Origin: Clostridia bacterium
GTDB lineage: Bacteria; Bacillota; Clostridia; Saccharofermentanales; Saccharofermentanaceae
Direction: 5' to 3'
Assembly (NCBI GenBank): GCA_024403735.1
Contig: JAKSRG010000008.1
Coordinates: 1-64,000 of the forward strand
DNA length: 64,000 nt
Shown here: positions 1 through 8,512 of the stretch, piece after piece
Layout: each line of letters starts with the position of its first letter
Position numbering within the stretch: the first letter of the stretch is position 1
Made by a program: the position numbers and the translations under genes
Notes under the pieces: model-generated
Database searches by the model: none
What the model was told of the DNA's origin: nothing
The model's input: only the letters and a program-made list of their open reading frames with translations

Positions 1-28
1 TAATACTTCACGTTCGACCTCTTGTCAA
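1..28 (-). promoter_or_regulatory. Strong sigma-A promoter reading out of the left edge, rRNA-promoter-like
   Basis: On the minus strand TTGACA (23-28) is followed by a 17-nt spacer and TATTA at the window edge; the sixth base of the -10 lies outside. Upstream is A/T-tract DNA (about 30-60) resembling an UP element. A consensus -35 with an A-tract upstream element is common for rRNA operons, so an rRNA operon to the left is possible. The target is not in the window, so this is inference. Confidence 0.65.
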
Positions 29-122
29 GCACTTTTTTGAAGTTTTTTAAAATTCGTTTTTCAAAGCTTCTGTGCTTTTCAAAGGCTCGATTATATTAGC
101 ACCACGCTAAGCCTTTTGCAAG

Positions 123-132
123 TGTTTTCGAG
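123..132. repeat. Intergenic copy of the CTCGAAAACA motif
   Basis: Exact TGTTTTCGAG, the reverse complement of the motif. It lies about 95 bp upstream of the outward promoter. It is preceded by CTAAGCCTTTTGCAAG, which resembles the flank of the copy at 47840 (CTAGGCTTTGCGAG), suggesting that the shared unit may be longer than 10 bp. Confidence 0.6.
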
Positions 133-143
133 AGATTTTTCCA

Positions 144-173
144 CAAAAAATATCGACCCATTTCCAGGTCGAC
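144..173 (-). terminator. Rho-independent terminator, minus strand
   Basis: Minus-strand hairpin TCGACC/GGTCGA with a short loop, followed by a T run (plus-strand A run at 145-150). It would end transcripts from the small ORF at 205-444, or any readthrough from the right. Confidence 0.6.
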
Positions 174-204
174 ATTTCTAACTGCTTATATGTATATTTA
201 ATTC

Positions 205-444
205 CTATACACCTATGCTGCCTTTCTCTTTTCCATGAATGAAGCAAAAGCTTTGGAAGTGTATACAGCTCCTAGTATTGCTGTTCCAAACCTCATTCCT
301 GTACCTCTGGCATGTTGTTTCCATTTTCCCATCTAGATACTGTTCTTCTAGAAACAAACGACACAAACTCCCTGTTTTTTGAATGAGACACATATTCCTC
401 ACGCTATTTTCGAGCACATATTGGCTCAATTGCCACACTTTCAT
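205..444 (-). CDS. Doubtful small ORF, 79 residues
   Basis: I do not recognise this protein. It is rich in Cys (six), Arg and Gln and has no membrane segment. Its codon use (AGG, CAA, TTG) differs from the neighbouring genes, and no ribosome binding site precedes the ATG. The terminator at 144-173 on the same strand is the only support for expression. It could be a decayed fragment of a mobile or horizontally acquired gene, or chance. It is listed because it occupies an otherwise empty 600-bp stretch before ldh. Confidence 0.2.
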   Translation of the reverse strand: MKVWQLSQYVLENSVRNMCLIQKTGSLCRLFLEEQYLDGKMETTCQRYRNEVWNSNTRSCIHFQSFCFIHGKEKGSIGV

Positions 445-618
445 ACAAGTTATTGTTTATTATATATATGATTTTATATTTATTATATTAAGAATTTTCC
501 ATTAACAATAAACATATACACTTTATTTATGTGTCGTTTTCTGATATAGTTTTTTAAGTTAAAAACACGACTATGCGAAAATTCGTGATAAATTATATTT
601 TCAGGGGGTTCATTTTAT

Positions 619-1575
619 ATGAGTAACACCAAAGGTTCTAAAATTTGCGTAATTGGTGCAGGTGCAGTAGGTGCAACATGTACATACGCTCTCACATTCC
701 AGCAGCTTGCTTCAGAGATCGTTCTTATCGACGTTAACAAGGAGAAGGCTCAGGGTGAGGTTCTCGATATCAGCCACGGTCTTCCTTTCTTGGGCCAGAT
801 GGACATTCACGCAGGTGACTACGATGAGATCGCAGGCGCTGACGTAATCATCATTACTGCTGGTATCCCACGTAAGCCAGGCGAGACAAGAATGGATCTT
901 GCTAAGAAGAACGTTAATCTTGCTAAGATTATCACAGACAGCATCATGAAGTACTACACAGGTGGTGTAATCCTCGTAGTATCTAACCCATGTGACGTTG
1001 TTACATATAAGATCGCTCAGTGGTCAGGTCTCCCAGCAACTAAGGTTGTTGGTTCAGGTACAAACCTTGACTCAGCTCGTCTCAGATATCTCCTTGCTCA
1101 GCACCTCGGTGGCATCGATATCAGAAACGTACACGGCTACATGCTCGGTGAGCACGGCGAGACACAGTTCCCAGCTTGGTCACTTACACACATCGCTGGT
1201 GTTCAGGTTGACAAGTACGCTCAGATCACGGGCAAGTCACTCACAGAAGAAGAGAAGGCAGACATCGCTCAGAGAACAAAGGCTGCTGGTTCAGAGATCA
1301 TCAAGCTCAAGGGCGCTACATACAACGGTATCGCTGTTTCAGCTATGACACTCGTTCGTTCAATCCTCACAGATGAGCACACAATCCGTACATGCGGCGC
1401 TATGCTCAATGGTGAGTACGGTATGAAGGACATCGTTCTTAACGTACCTGTTTCACTTGGTAAGGATGGTATCGAGAGAATTATCGAAGCTCCTCTTACA
1501 GACCTCGAGATGGAATACCTCAGAAAGTCAGAAGAGAACGTTCGTGCAGTTCTTGATAGCGTAAAGGATATGTAA
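619..1575 (+). CDS. ldh: L-lactate dehydrogenase
   Basis: NAD-dependent dehydrogenase interconverting pyruvate and L-lactate, which recycles NADH in fermentation. It has 318 residues, normal for the family. The Rossmann motif GAGAVG lies at 13-18, with Asp38 as the likely adenosine-ribose contact. GSGTNLDSAR is at about 145-154 and the catalytic His is His179 in GEHGE. The specificity loop reads PRKPGETR, with Arg85 where classical lactate dehydrogenases have Gln, a residue associated with malate specificity in engineered enzymes. The GSGTNLDSAR motif and overall pattern still favour lactate. The start has a strong GGGGG Shine-Dalgarno. The gene stands alone and ends at a strong terminator. 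Confidence 0.9.
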   Translation: MSNTKGSKICVIGAGAVGATCTYALTFQQLASEIVLIDVNKEKAQGEVLDISHGLPFLGQMDIHAGDYDEIAGADVIIITAGIPRKPGETRMDLAKKNVNLAKIITDSIMKYYTGGVILVVSNPCDVVTYKIAQWSGLPATKVVGSGTNLDSARLRYLLAQHLGGIDIRNVHGYMLGEHGETQFPAWSLTHIAGVQVDKYAQITGKSLTEEEKADIAQRTKAAGSEIIKLKGATYNGIAVSAMTLVRSILTDEHTIRTCGAMLNGEYGMKDIVLNVPVSLGKDGIERIIEAPLTDLEMEYLRKSEENVRAVLDSVKDM

Positions 1576-1610
1576 TCTAATCTGATTACTACTTATTCTA
1601 GTAATTCACT

Positions 1611-1645
1611 AAGGTAAGTCACTTATGTGGCTTACCTTTTTTTTT
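1611..1645 (+). terminator. Strong intrinsic terminator of ldh
   Basis: Inverted repeat AAGGTAAGTCAC / GTGGCTTACCTT with a very short loop, followed by nine T. It makes ldh monocistronic. Confidence 0.93.
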
Positions 1646-1649
1646 GCCC

Positions 1650-1658
1650 GTTTTCGAG
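1650..1658. repeat. Near-exact copy of the CTCGAAAACA motif
   Basis: GTTTTCGAG (9 of 10; the preceding base is C instead of T) directly after the ldh terminator. A further one-mismatch copy, TGTTTTCAAG, lies at 1719-1728. Both are in the 143-bp spacer between the convergent ldh and carboxypeptidase genes. Confidence 0.45.
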
Positions 1659-1734
1659 AACTACTTCTATACCCTGCAGCCTAGGCTTAATTATTATACA
1701 CAGTGCGTTTGGGCAGGTTGTTTTCAAGCCATAC

Positions 1735-1765
1735 AAAAAGCCACCACAGTAACTTGTGATGGCTT
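1735..1765 (-). terminator. Intrinsic terminator of the S11 carboxypeptidase gene
   Basis: On the minus strand AGCCATCACAAG pairs with CTGTGGTGGCT (allowing G-U) around a small loop, then TTTTTG. It follows the stop codon at 1789. Confidence 0.85.
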
Positions 1766-1788
1766 ATTCTGTTTTGTATAAGAATATA

Positions 1789-3312
1789 TTACTTATTCTT
1801 CAAATCCTTAGCGTCAGGCATCTCTCTAATATATTCGCCGATGTAAGGACGTCTAACTCTGTTCTTATTCTTCTTTCTTCTTCTGCTACGATTAATGAGA
1901 CGTACAATAATCACGATTACGAGAATAAGGATAATGAATGCGAGAGCTGCTACAACAATAGATATGATTAGATGATCAATCACCCACTGCACATGCTTAG
2001 GATACTTCTTCGTATTCTTAACGTTATCAGGCTCATCACTGCTACCAATAGATACGTTAACTCCACCCTTCTCGTTATCAGTACTCTCTTGAGCAGCTTC
2101 CTCTTCAGGCTCTTCCTCTACATCAGTCCTGTAATCTACTTCGATGCTATCACCTGGAAGGAATAGAGGATCGTACTGAGCGCGTTCCATCTCAGTGATA
2201 TTACCACTCTGGTAGTCACCAAGTGTTCCTGGGATAACCTTCACTGAATCACGCTGCCAACATTCTAGATTACCGTATGCAACTACAGAAGCTACATAAC
2301 GTGTCTGATATGCATAAAGCTCAGATGGAATACCACATACAGAAATAAACAGTTCGTGACCATTCTCGTTAACTGAGTAAGTAGTCATTCCTGTACCAGC
2401 CATTGATGTAGTACCTGTCTTACCACCTACCATACATACTGCATGTGTATCATAACCTTCTGAAGTCTTAGCGATAAGCCATGGATCAAGAAGAATCTTG
2501 TTACTATTAGTAACGATAGACCAACCGTCTTCCTTATGTACATTTGTACCAGCGAAGTAATGTGTTGGTGTATGAATAAGCTTACAGAAATCTGGGTTCT
2601 CACATGCCATAGCCATGATCTTAGTCAAATCAGAAGCAGTTGTGTAATGCTCATCATCGTGAAGTCCATGTGCATTAACAAAATGAGTATTATAGCAGCC
2701 AATTGCCTGAGCTCTGTAATTCATAAGGAGCGCAAATGCTGTGAGCTTATAGCCATTCAAAATCTCAGATGTAGTCATTCCCAATGCATCTTCGAAGTAC
2801 TTAGCATTAATGCCGTCAGGACCAGCTGTAAGGCTGTCTGATGGATAATTCTTAAGGAGACTATCGATTACTGCTTCTGCGAGTACATTTGCAGCATCAT
2901 TACCAGATGGGAGCATAAGTCCATACAAGAACTCTGATACAGTAGTTGTCTCACCGATACATACACCCATAACTGTTGAGTCTGCTGAGATGCTATTAAT
3001 AGCGTTAGCTGATGCAGTAATTGTTGCTGATGTGTCGAGATAATCAAGTGCAAGTGCTGCAGTCATTATCTTTGTCATTGAGGCAGGATATATTCTATCG
3101 TCTGGATTAGATGAGAGAATAATCTCATCAGCTGTCTTATCGTAAACACAGTACGCAGCCGCATTTACATCCTCTAACGCAGGGAGTTTTACTTCAGGTT
3201 GCTCGATATCAGCGTATGAAATATTAGCAACAGACATAACCATGGATAAGATAGTGATTAGTACCACTACCATCTTCATAATACTTCGGTTGCAATAGCT
3301 TTTTACCGTCAT
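1789..3312 (-). CDS. D-alanyl-D-alanine carboxypeptidase, peptidase family S11
   Basis: Penicillin-binding protein that trims the terminal D-Ala from peptidoglycan pentapeptides outside the membrane. About 507 residues. A hydrophobic signal segment lies at about 13-34, then the S11 catalytic domain with SMTK (about residue 78), SGN in PSGND (about 136) and KTG in GGKTGTT. The C-terminus is acidic, then has a transmembrane helix (about 455-480) and a very basic tail. Classical members use an amphipathic helix, so a true C-terminal anchor is a variation. The second ATG is preferred because AAGGA lies 9 nt before it, while the first ATG (3321) overlaps that site. It lies downstream of gyrA, separated by an inverted repeat. 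Confidence 0.9.
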   Translation of the reverse strand: MTVKSYCNRSIMKMVVVLITILSMVMSVANISYADIEQPEVKLPALEDVNAAAYCVYDKTADEIILSSNPDDRIYPASMTKIMTAALALDYLDTSATITASANAINSISADSTVMGVCIGETTTVSEFLYGLMLPSGNDAANVLAEAVIDSLLKNYPSDSLTAGPDGINAKYFEDALGMTTSEILNGYKLTAFALLMNYRAQAIGCYNTHFVNAHGLHDDEHYTTASDLTKIMAMACENPDFCKLIHTPTHYFAGTNVHKEDGWSIVTNSNKILLDPWLIAKTSEGYDTHAVCMVGGKTGTTSMAGTGMTTYSVNENGHELFISVCGIPSELYAYQTRYVASVVAYGNLECWQRDSVKVIPGTLGDYQSGNITEMERAQYDPLFLPGDSIEVDYRTDVEEEPEEEAAQESTDNEKGGVNVSIGSSDEPDNVKNTKKYPKHVQWVIDHLIISIVVAALAFIILILVIVIIVRLINRSRRRKKNKNRVRRPYIGEYIREMPDAKDLKNK

Positions 3313-3337
3313 ATCTACCATTCCTTTATATAAATAT

Positions 3338-3372
3338 GCAGTGAGACCTCATCAACAATAAAATCTCACTGC
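3338..3372 (-). terminator. 9-bp perfect inverted repeat between gyrA and the carboxypeptidase
   Basis: GCAGTGAGA and TCTCACTGC are separated by 17 nt on the minus strand. The following bases are AT-rich but not a clean T run, so this may be a weak terminator or a processing hairpin that lowers expression of the downstream gene. Confidence 0.5.
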
Positions 3373-3382
3373 ATTAATATTA

Positions 3383-6028
3383 TCACTTATCTTCAGAAGA
3401 ATCCTCAGCAGAACTATCTACTTCAGCTGACTCACCAGCTTCATTTACATCTGCTTCTGTATCATCTTCAACAACCTCGAGGCCCTCAGCTACTTCCTCG
3501 CCCTCTTCTGGCTCCTCATGATCAGCAATAGCAAAGTCTACGATCTCTGCATCTTTTGCTCTCATAAGTCGAACACCAGCTGTAGCACGTGAAAGTGTAG
3601 GAATCTCAGATGTTGCTACTCTAATGATTACACCCTGGTTAGTGATAATCATGAGATCCTTTGAGTCATCAACGAGTGTACATCCAACGAGTGGACCAGT
3701 CTTCTCAGATACCTTATATGTGATAAGACCCTTACCACCTCTTGTCTGAGTTCTGTACTCATCGATATGACTTCTCTTACCCATACCCTTCTTAGAGATA
3801 ACGAGGAGCTCGCCATTCTCAGTTACAGGTACCATACCAACTACTTCATCATCAGAGTTAAGAGTAATACCCTTAACACCTGTTGAGTTACGTCCCATTG
3901 AACGAACGTTATCACTGTTAAAGCGGATAGCCTTACCAGACTTAGTAACAAGTACAACTTCCTGGTTCTCAGTTGTAAGGTCTACACCTACTACTGCATC
4001 TCCCTCACGAATATTAACAGCAATAAGACCATTCTTATTGATATTTGAGTAAGCTGTGAGTGATGTCTTCTTAACAATACCATTCTTAGTAGCAATTGTG
4101 AGGAAGAGGTCTTCGTTATCAAAATCTCTAAGAGGAATGATATTACGGATCTTCTCACCTTCCTGAAGCTTCAAGAGGTTAACAATTGCTGTACCACGAG
4201 ATGATCTTGATGCAGTCTCAGGAATCTGATAACCCTTAATCTTGAATACACGACCTGTATTAGTGAAGCAAAGGAGGAAGTTATGTGTAGTTGTAGTAAG
4301 GATCTTCTCTACAAAATCTTCTTCTCTTGTGCTCTGACCACTGATACCACGACCGCCACGGTGCTGCATCTTATATGTATCAACGAGCTGACGCTTGATA
4401 TAACCAAAGTTTGTGAGAGTAATAACGATATTCTCTTCCTGGATCAAAGACTCATCGTCAATCTCCTCGAAGGCACCGTTAACAATCTCAGTGAGACGTG
4501 GTGTAGCGTACTTACGCTTAATCTCAAGGATTTCCTCCTTGATAGTATCGTGAAGAACAGATACATCAGAAAGGATGAGACGGAAGTGCTCAATCTTTTC
4601 TTCGAGATCCTTAATCTCCTGAATGAGGTTATCTCTCTCGAGACCTGTAAGTCTACCAAGTCTCATATCAACGATGTGCTGAGCCTGCTTATCTGTAAAG
4701 CCAAATCTCTCACACATTGTGATCTTAGCATCATTCTCAGTTCTAGAACTACGGATGATCTGAATGATCTCATCGATGTGATCCATTGCCATCAAGAGAC
4801 CTTCATCGATATGCTTCTTTGCTTCAGCCTTCTCAAGGTCAAAGATTACTCTCTTAGTAACTACTGACTCCTGGTGCATTACATAGTGCTTAAGGGCATC
4901 AACAAGTGTGAATGTCTTAGGCTCGAGCTTACCATCGACGTCAGGTACAAGAGCGAGCATGTTAGCACAACAAGCATCCTGAAGCGCACAGTTCTTATAA
5001 AGCTGATTGAGTACTACTTCTGCATTAGCTTCCTTCTTGAGTTCAACTACGATACGAACTCTTTCCTTACGGTCAGATTCATCACGAAGTCCAGAAATAC
5101 CTTCAACCTTCTTCTCCTTAACAAGATCAGCAATTCTCTCAATAAGTCTTGCCTTGTTAACTGAATAAGGGATGTCATGGAAAACAATTCGCTGTCTTCC
5201 GCCTGGCATATCTTCAATCTCAGAATGAGCACGAACAACGATACGGCCTCTACCGCTTCTATATGTCTCACGAATTCCCATTGTACCGAGGATTGCACCA
5301 CCAGTTGGGAAGTCAGGTCCCTTAATTACAGTCATGAGTTCCTCAACTGTAACATCTGGATTATCGAGCATCATTACAACGCCATCGATAACCTCACCAA
5401 GGTTATGAGGTGGAATGTTAGTAGCCATACCTACGGCAATACCAACAGAACCATTTACGAGCAAGTTAGGAAATCTAGAAGGAAGAGCAATAGGCTCCAT
5501 CTCACTCTCATCGAAGTTAGGACGGAAATCTACTGTATTCTTCTCGATATCTCTCATCATCTCCAAAGCAATCTTCTCGAGACGTGACTCTGTATATCGG
5601 TAAGCAGCTGGTGGATCTCCATCGATAGAACCAAAGTTACCGTGTCCATCTACGAGTGGATGACGAAGTGAGAAGTCCTGTGCAAGACGTACAAGGGCAT
5701 CGTATACAGAAGCATCTCCATGTGGATGGAAGTGACCAAGTACGTTACCTACTGTAGTAGCACATTTCTTATATGGTTTATCAGGCAAAATCTTGTCTGT
5801 GTACATTGAGTACAAAATTCTTCTATGAACAGGCTTTAAGCCGTCTCTGATATCTGGGAGTGCACGATCTGAGATAACTGACATAGCATAGTCAATGAAT
5901 GACTGCTTCATTTCTTTCTCAAGGTCTACTGGGATAATTGTGTTCTGCTCAGATCTGAAAACGTCATCAATCTCGCTCTCTAACTTTTTTCTATCATCTT
6001 TTGCAGAAAACTTATTCTTGTTAGCCAT
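3383..6028 (-). CDS. gyrA: DNA gyrase subunit A
   Basis: Breakage-reunion subunit of gyrase, which introduces negative supercoils with GyrB. 881 residues from the ATG at 6026-6028, chosen because GGAGGG precedes it by about 5 nt; an upstream in-frame ATG would overlap this site. The catalytic tyrosine is Tyr145 in AAYRYTE. The quinolone region reads [10 protein letters not shown], so Ala106 occupies the place of E. coli Ser83. The six-bladed C-terminal domain contains the GyrA box variant HRGGRGISG, which separates it from ParC. The last 60 residues are a strongly acidic tail. gyrB is not adjacent. Confidence 0.97.
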   Translation of the reverse strand: MANKNKFSAKDDRKKLESEIDDVFRSEQNTIIPVDLEKEMKQSFIDYAMSVISDRALPDIRDGLKPVHRRILYSMYTDKILPDKPYKKCATTVGNVLGHFHPHGDASVYDALVRLAQDFSLRHPLVDGHGNFGSIDGDPPAAYRYTESRLEKIALEMMRDIEKNTVDFRPNFDESEMEPIALPSRFPNLLVNGSVGIAVGMATNIPPHNLGEVIDGVVMMLDNPDVTVEELMTVIKGPDFPTGGAILGTMGIRETYRSGRGRIVVRAHSEIEDMPGGRQRIVFHDIPYSVNKARLIERIADLVKEKKVEGISGLRDESDRKERVRIVVELKKEANAEVVLNQLYKNCALQDACCANMLALVPDVDGKLEPKTFTLVDALKHYVMHQESVVTKRVIFDLEKAEAKKHIDEGLLMAMDHIDEIIQIIRSSRTENDAKITMCERFGFTDKQAQHIVDMRLGRLTGLERDNLIQEIKDLEEKIEHFRLILSDVSVLHDTIKEEILEIKRKYATPRLTEIVNGAFEEIDDESLIQEENIVITLTNFGYIKRQLVDTYKMQHRGGRGISGQSTREEDFVEKILTTTTHNFLLCFTNTGRVFKIKGYQIPETASRSSRGTAIVNLLKLQEGEKIRNIIPLRDFDNEDLFLTIATKNGIVKKTSLTAYSNINKNGLIAVNIREGDAVVGVDLTTENQEVVLVTKSGKAIRFNSDNVRSMGRNSTGVKGITLNSDDEVVGMVPVTENGELLVISKKGMGKRSHIDEYRTQTRGGKGLITYKVSEKTGPLVGCTLVDDSKDLMIITNQGVIIRVATSEIPTLSRATAGVRLMRAKDAEIVDFAIADHEEPEEGEEVAEGLEVVEDDTEADVNEAGESAEVDSSAEDSSEDK

Positions 6029-6061
6029 AATTCCCTCCGTTGATAAATTTTTCACTCGTAT

Positions 6062-6070
6062 ATTATACCA
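6062..6070 (-). promoter_or_regulatory. Extended -10 promoter for gyrA
   Basis: Minus-strand TGGTATAAT, an extended -10 element without a good -35, lies about 35 bp before the gyrA start codon. The sequence further upstream is a long AT repeat tract (about 6100-6135). Weak -35 promoters with AT-rich flanks fit supercoiling-sensitive gyrA expression, but that is inference. Confidence 0.5.
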
Positions 6071-6141
6071 TAATAACCTCGCGTGCGCGCATATGAATCT
6101 TATTAATATATATTATATTTATAGATATATATAATTTAGGG

Positions 6142-6151
6142 CTCGAAAACA
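6142..6151. repeat. Intergenic copy of the CTCGAAAACA motif
   Basis: Exact CTCGAAAACA in the 245-bp divergent spacer between gyrA and the ECF sigma gene. It is about 75 bp upstream of the gyrA -10 and 90 bp upstream of the sigma-gene promoter. Confidence 0.6.
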
Positions 6152-6230
6152 CTCCACTAGCCCCTCGTTCATTACAATAATGAAATCTTAATCTAGTCTT
6201 AAACTATTTTGTTTATTTATAGTTTATACT

Positions 6231-6257
6231 TGAAACATATTTAAACTCTGATTCGTC
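6231..6257 (+). promoter_or_regulatory. ECF-type promoter, probably autoregulatory
   Basis: TGAAAC (6231-6236) and CGTC (6254-6257) are separated by 17 nt, matching the TGAAAC/CGT pattern used by many Bacillus-type ECF sigma factors. It lies immediately before the ECF sigma gene, as expected for self-activation. The predicted start of transcription is very near the ribosome binding site, so the leader would be short. Confidence 0.6.
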
Positions 6258-6273
6258 TATTAACTGAGGGATT

Positions 6274-6843
6274 ATGAATCGAAATGATGAAACATTTGAA
6301 ATGCTAGATATTGAAGAGCTCGTCCGCCTATACGCAGACGACGTTCTTAGAGTATGCAATTTCTACCTCGGTAAGCGAAGTCTTGCAGAAGATGCATTCC
6401 AGGATGTTTTCATTAGGGTCATGAATAAGAAGGATTCTTACGCAGGTAACTGCCCTGTCAAATATTGGATTTTGACTATCGCGAAAAATATCTGCAAAGA
6501 CTACCTTAAGTCGTCCTGGGCGACAAGAGTTAGCAGCTTTGAGCAGGCTAACGAAGATAGCGGCGAATCTTTCGACAACGCATTTGACGTCAGAGACACC
6601 AAACAGCCTCTTGACGGTCGCGAACAAGAGAATGAGTATTACGATTCACAACAACCCGACGGTGAGCTCTGGGAGGCGATTCAAAAGCTTCCAGGACCAG
6701 CCAAAGAAGTTATCCTTCTGAAGTACTATCATGATCTGGATAACGAAGAGATAGCTCGGTACCTGAATATATCTGAGAGTACCGTTCGAAGCAGACTATT
6801 TAGAGCTCGTAAGAAGCTCAGTAAATTTGAGATAAAGGAGTAA
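6274..6843 (+). CDS. RNA polymerase ECF-type sigma factor
   Basis: Alternative sigma factor, 189 residues. Sigma region 2 lies at about 15-85 (AEDAFQDVF, then the PVKYWILTIAKNICKDYL helix) and region 4 at about 135-185 (LPGPAKEVILLKYYHDL and the helix-turn-helix NEEIARYLNISESTVRSRL). There is no region 3, as in ECF factors. The linker (about 88-128) is acidic and long. GAGGG precedes the ATG. The next gene begins 5 nt after the stop and encodes a single-pass membrane protein, the usual arrangement for an anti-sigma factor. The ECF-type promoter just upstream suggests autoregulation. Confidence 0.9.
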   Translation: MNRNDETFEMLDIEELVRLYADDVLRVCNFYLGKRSLAEDAFQDVFIRVMNKKDSYAGNCPVKYWILTIAKNICKDYLKSSWATRVSSFEQANEDSGESFDNAFDVRDTKQPLDGREQENEYYDSQQPDGELWEAIQKLPGPAKEVILLKYYHDLDNEEIARYLNISESTVRSRLFRARKKLSKFEIKE

Positions 6844-6848
6844 CGATA

Positions 6849-7505
6849 ATGGATAACAAGAATAATCTTGATAAGAAGATTGAAGCTACATTAAAAGCTA
6901 ATCTGAACCCTATCTCTGCCTCCGATGATCTCATCTTTAAGACACTCGCAAGGCTAGAACAAGAGAAGCAAGGCACTAAGGTTACTGCAATCCCTAAGAA
7001 AAATCGCAAATTGCCAATCGCTATTATTTCAAGTATTGCAGCAGCTACTATCGCACTTGTTGGCGTATTACTCTTTATGAACGCTGCTAATAATAAGGCG
7101 GAGACTGCTAAAGTTAAGAGTAATAAATCAGTACACATGGCATCAGTAGATTCTATGGAAGCACCTGCCGTAGCAAATATGGATGCCTTTGCAGCTGATA
7201 GTGCTGAAGAAGCTAGTTGTGAAGATATAGCAGAAGATAGCGCTATTGCAGTAGCCTACGACTCATATAGTTCAACAGGTTCACTCATTTCATATAGCAC
7301 TTATTCATCTATAAATGATTGTTTAATCGGCGACGCTAGCTCACCATCTGAATTCTATTTCAATGGTTATTACACAAATAGTTATCGCTATACATTCGTT
7401 TATCCAGTGAATAATGAGATACAGATGAACGCTCATGATGATGATACAGACATGAATAAGATGGTTAACAAAGCTTCTTCGTTCTGTAAGGCAGCAAGAA
7501 AGTAA
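6849..7505 (+). CDS. Probable membrane-bound anti-sigma factor
   Basis: 218 residues. A charged cytoplasmic N-terminus (1-55) is followed by one transmembrane helix (about 57-77) and an extracytoplasmic part with acidic, Ala/Ser/Tyr-rich low-complexity sequence. No zinc-binding anti-sigma HxxxCxxC motif is visible, so assignment rests on coupling to the sigma gene (5-nt spacing, AAGGAG overlapping the sigma stop) and topology. By analogy the N-terminal region would hold the sigma factor at the membrane and the outer region would sense an envelope signal. Three Cys occur in the outer part. Confidence 0.6.
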   Translation: MDNKNNLDKKIEATLKANLNPISASDDLIFKTLARLEQEKQGTKVTAIPKKNRKLPIAIISSIAAATIALVGVLLFMNAANNKAETAKVKSNKSVHMASVDSMEAPAVANMDAFAADSAEEASCEDIAEDSAIAVAYDSYSSTGSLISYSTYSSINDCLIGDASSPSEFYFNGYYTNSYRYTFVYPVNNEIQMNAHDDDTDMNKMVNKASSFCKAARK

Positions 7506-7520
7506 TTCAAGACATTAAAT

Positions 7521-7556
7521 AAGCCGCTTAGGATGCTTCCTATAGCGGCTTTTATA
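7521..7556. terminator. Bidirectional terminator between the sigma operon and rsmG
   Basis: Imperfect stem AAGCCGCTTAGGA / TCCTATAGCGGCTT with a GC-rich base, followed by TTTTATATT on the plus strand and AT-rich sequence on the minus strand. It serves the convergent anti-sigma and rsmG genes. Confidence 0.8.
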
Positions 7557-7572
7557 TTGCACTAAGTATAAA

Positions 7573-8508
7573 TTACTTAATTGGTTCCTTGCTAGGCTTA
7601 CCAGCCTGTCTAGGATACTGCTTAGGTGTAGGCTTAACCTTACGGATAACCACAACTGCTCTATCCATATCAGTACCAGGCAAAACGAACTTCTCAACAG
7701 TCTCAATCTTACCTCCGAGCTTCTCGATAGCCTTACCAGACTCTTCGAGCTCCTCATCGATATGGCCCTTCATAGCTAAGAAGATGCCTCCCTCTTTTAC
7801 AAATGGTAAACAATACTCACAAAGTACTGGGAGCGCTGCTACAGCCCTTGCAGTGGCAATATCGTATTTCTCACGGAGCTTACTATCATGACCAGCATCT
7901 TCAGCACGTGAATGAACTGTCTTAACATTCTGAAGACCAATAGTCTTTACTACCTCATCAAGGAAGCCAATTCGCTTCTTAAGTGAATCAAGAAGTGTGA
8001 GCTTAAGGTCAGTTGCAACAACCTTTACAGGAATACCTGGAAAACCAGCTCCCGTTCCTACATCAATGATAGTAAGATCCTTCTTTCCCTGCTTAACCTG
8101 CTCTGCCTCAATGAACTTAATAATTGTAAGTGAATCGATGAAATGACGCATAGCAATTCCATTATCATCAACGATATTAGTGAGGTTCATTACTTCATTC
8201 CACTGACGAAGAATTCTCGCATACTCCTTAAAAGCCCAGATAGACTCAGCTGAGAGTGGAACAGAAATCTCGTTGGAATTCTCTTCAAGAATTGGCACGA
8301 TACCATTTTCTGTGATTACCAAATTCTCATCCTTATCAGATTTCTTTGGAGCCGATGCTGAGATATCAGGCTTACCAATCTCAGTCTTCTTAGGAAGTTC
8401 CTTCTTAAGCTTCGCAATATCAGACTTACGAATTCTTACGAACTTATCCTTTGAGACTTCAATCTTGCCTCTTCCTTCATTATTTGGATGAATTTTCTTA
8501 TCCTGCAT
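7573..8508 (-). CDS. rsmG: 16S rRNA (guanine-N7)-methyltransferase RsmG
   Basis: Methylates N7 of G527 in 16S rRNA using SAM. The catalytic core starts near residue 85 and has the SAM-binding motif DVGTGAGFPGIP, followed by ATARAVAALPVLCEY and LAMKG. 311 residues is long for RsmG (usually 205-240). The surplus is a charged Lys/Glu-rich N-terminal extension of about 70 residues and a short basic tail. ATG at 8506-8508 is chosen because GAGGAG precedes it by 7 nt. It follows mnmG directly, with its Shine-Dalgarno inside the mnmG 3' end. Confidence 0.93.
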   Translation of the reverse strand: MQDKKIHPNNEGRGKIEVSKDKFVRIRKSDIAKLKKELPKKTEIGKPDISASAPKKSDKDENLVITENGIVPILEENSNEISVPLSAESIWAFKEYARILRQWNEVMNLTNIVDDNGIAMRHFIDSLTIIKFIEAEQVKQGKKDLTIIDVGTGAGFPGIPVKVVATDLKLTLLDSLKKRIGFLDEVVKTIGLQNVKTVHSRAEDAGHDSKLREKYDIATARAVAALPVLCEYCLPFVKEGGIFLAMKGHIDEELEESGKAIEKLGGKIETVEKFVLPGTDMDRAVVVIRKVKPTPKQYPRQAGKPSKEPIK

Positions 8509-8512
8509 CTTG

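Noticed and set aside
992..1348. Open frame inside ldh on the same strand
   Set aside because: Shadow of ldh in another frame, Ser/Leu/Arg-rich and with no ribosome binding site. Similar shadow frames occur throughout and were left out.
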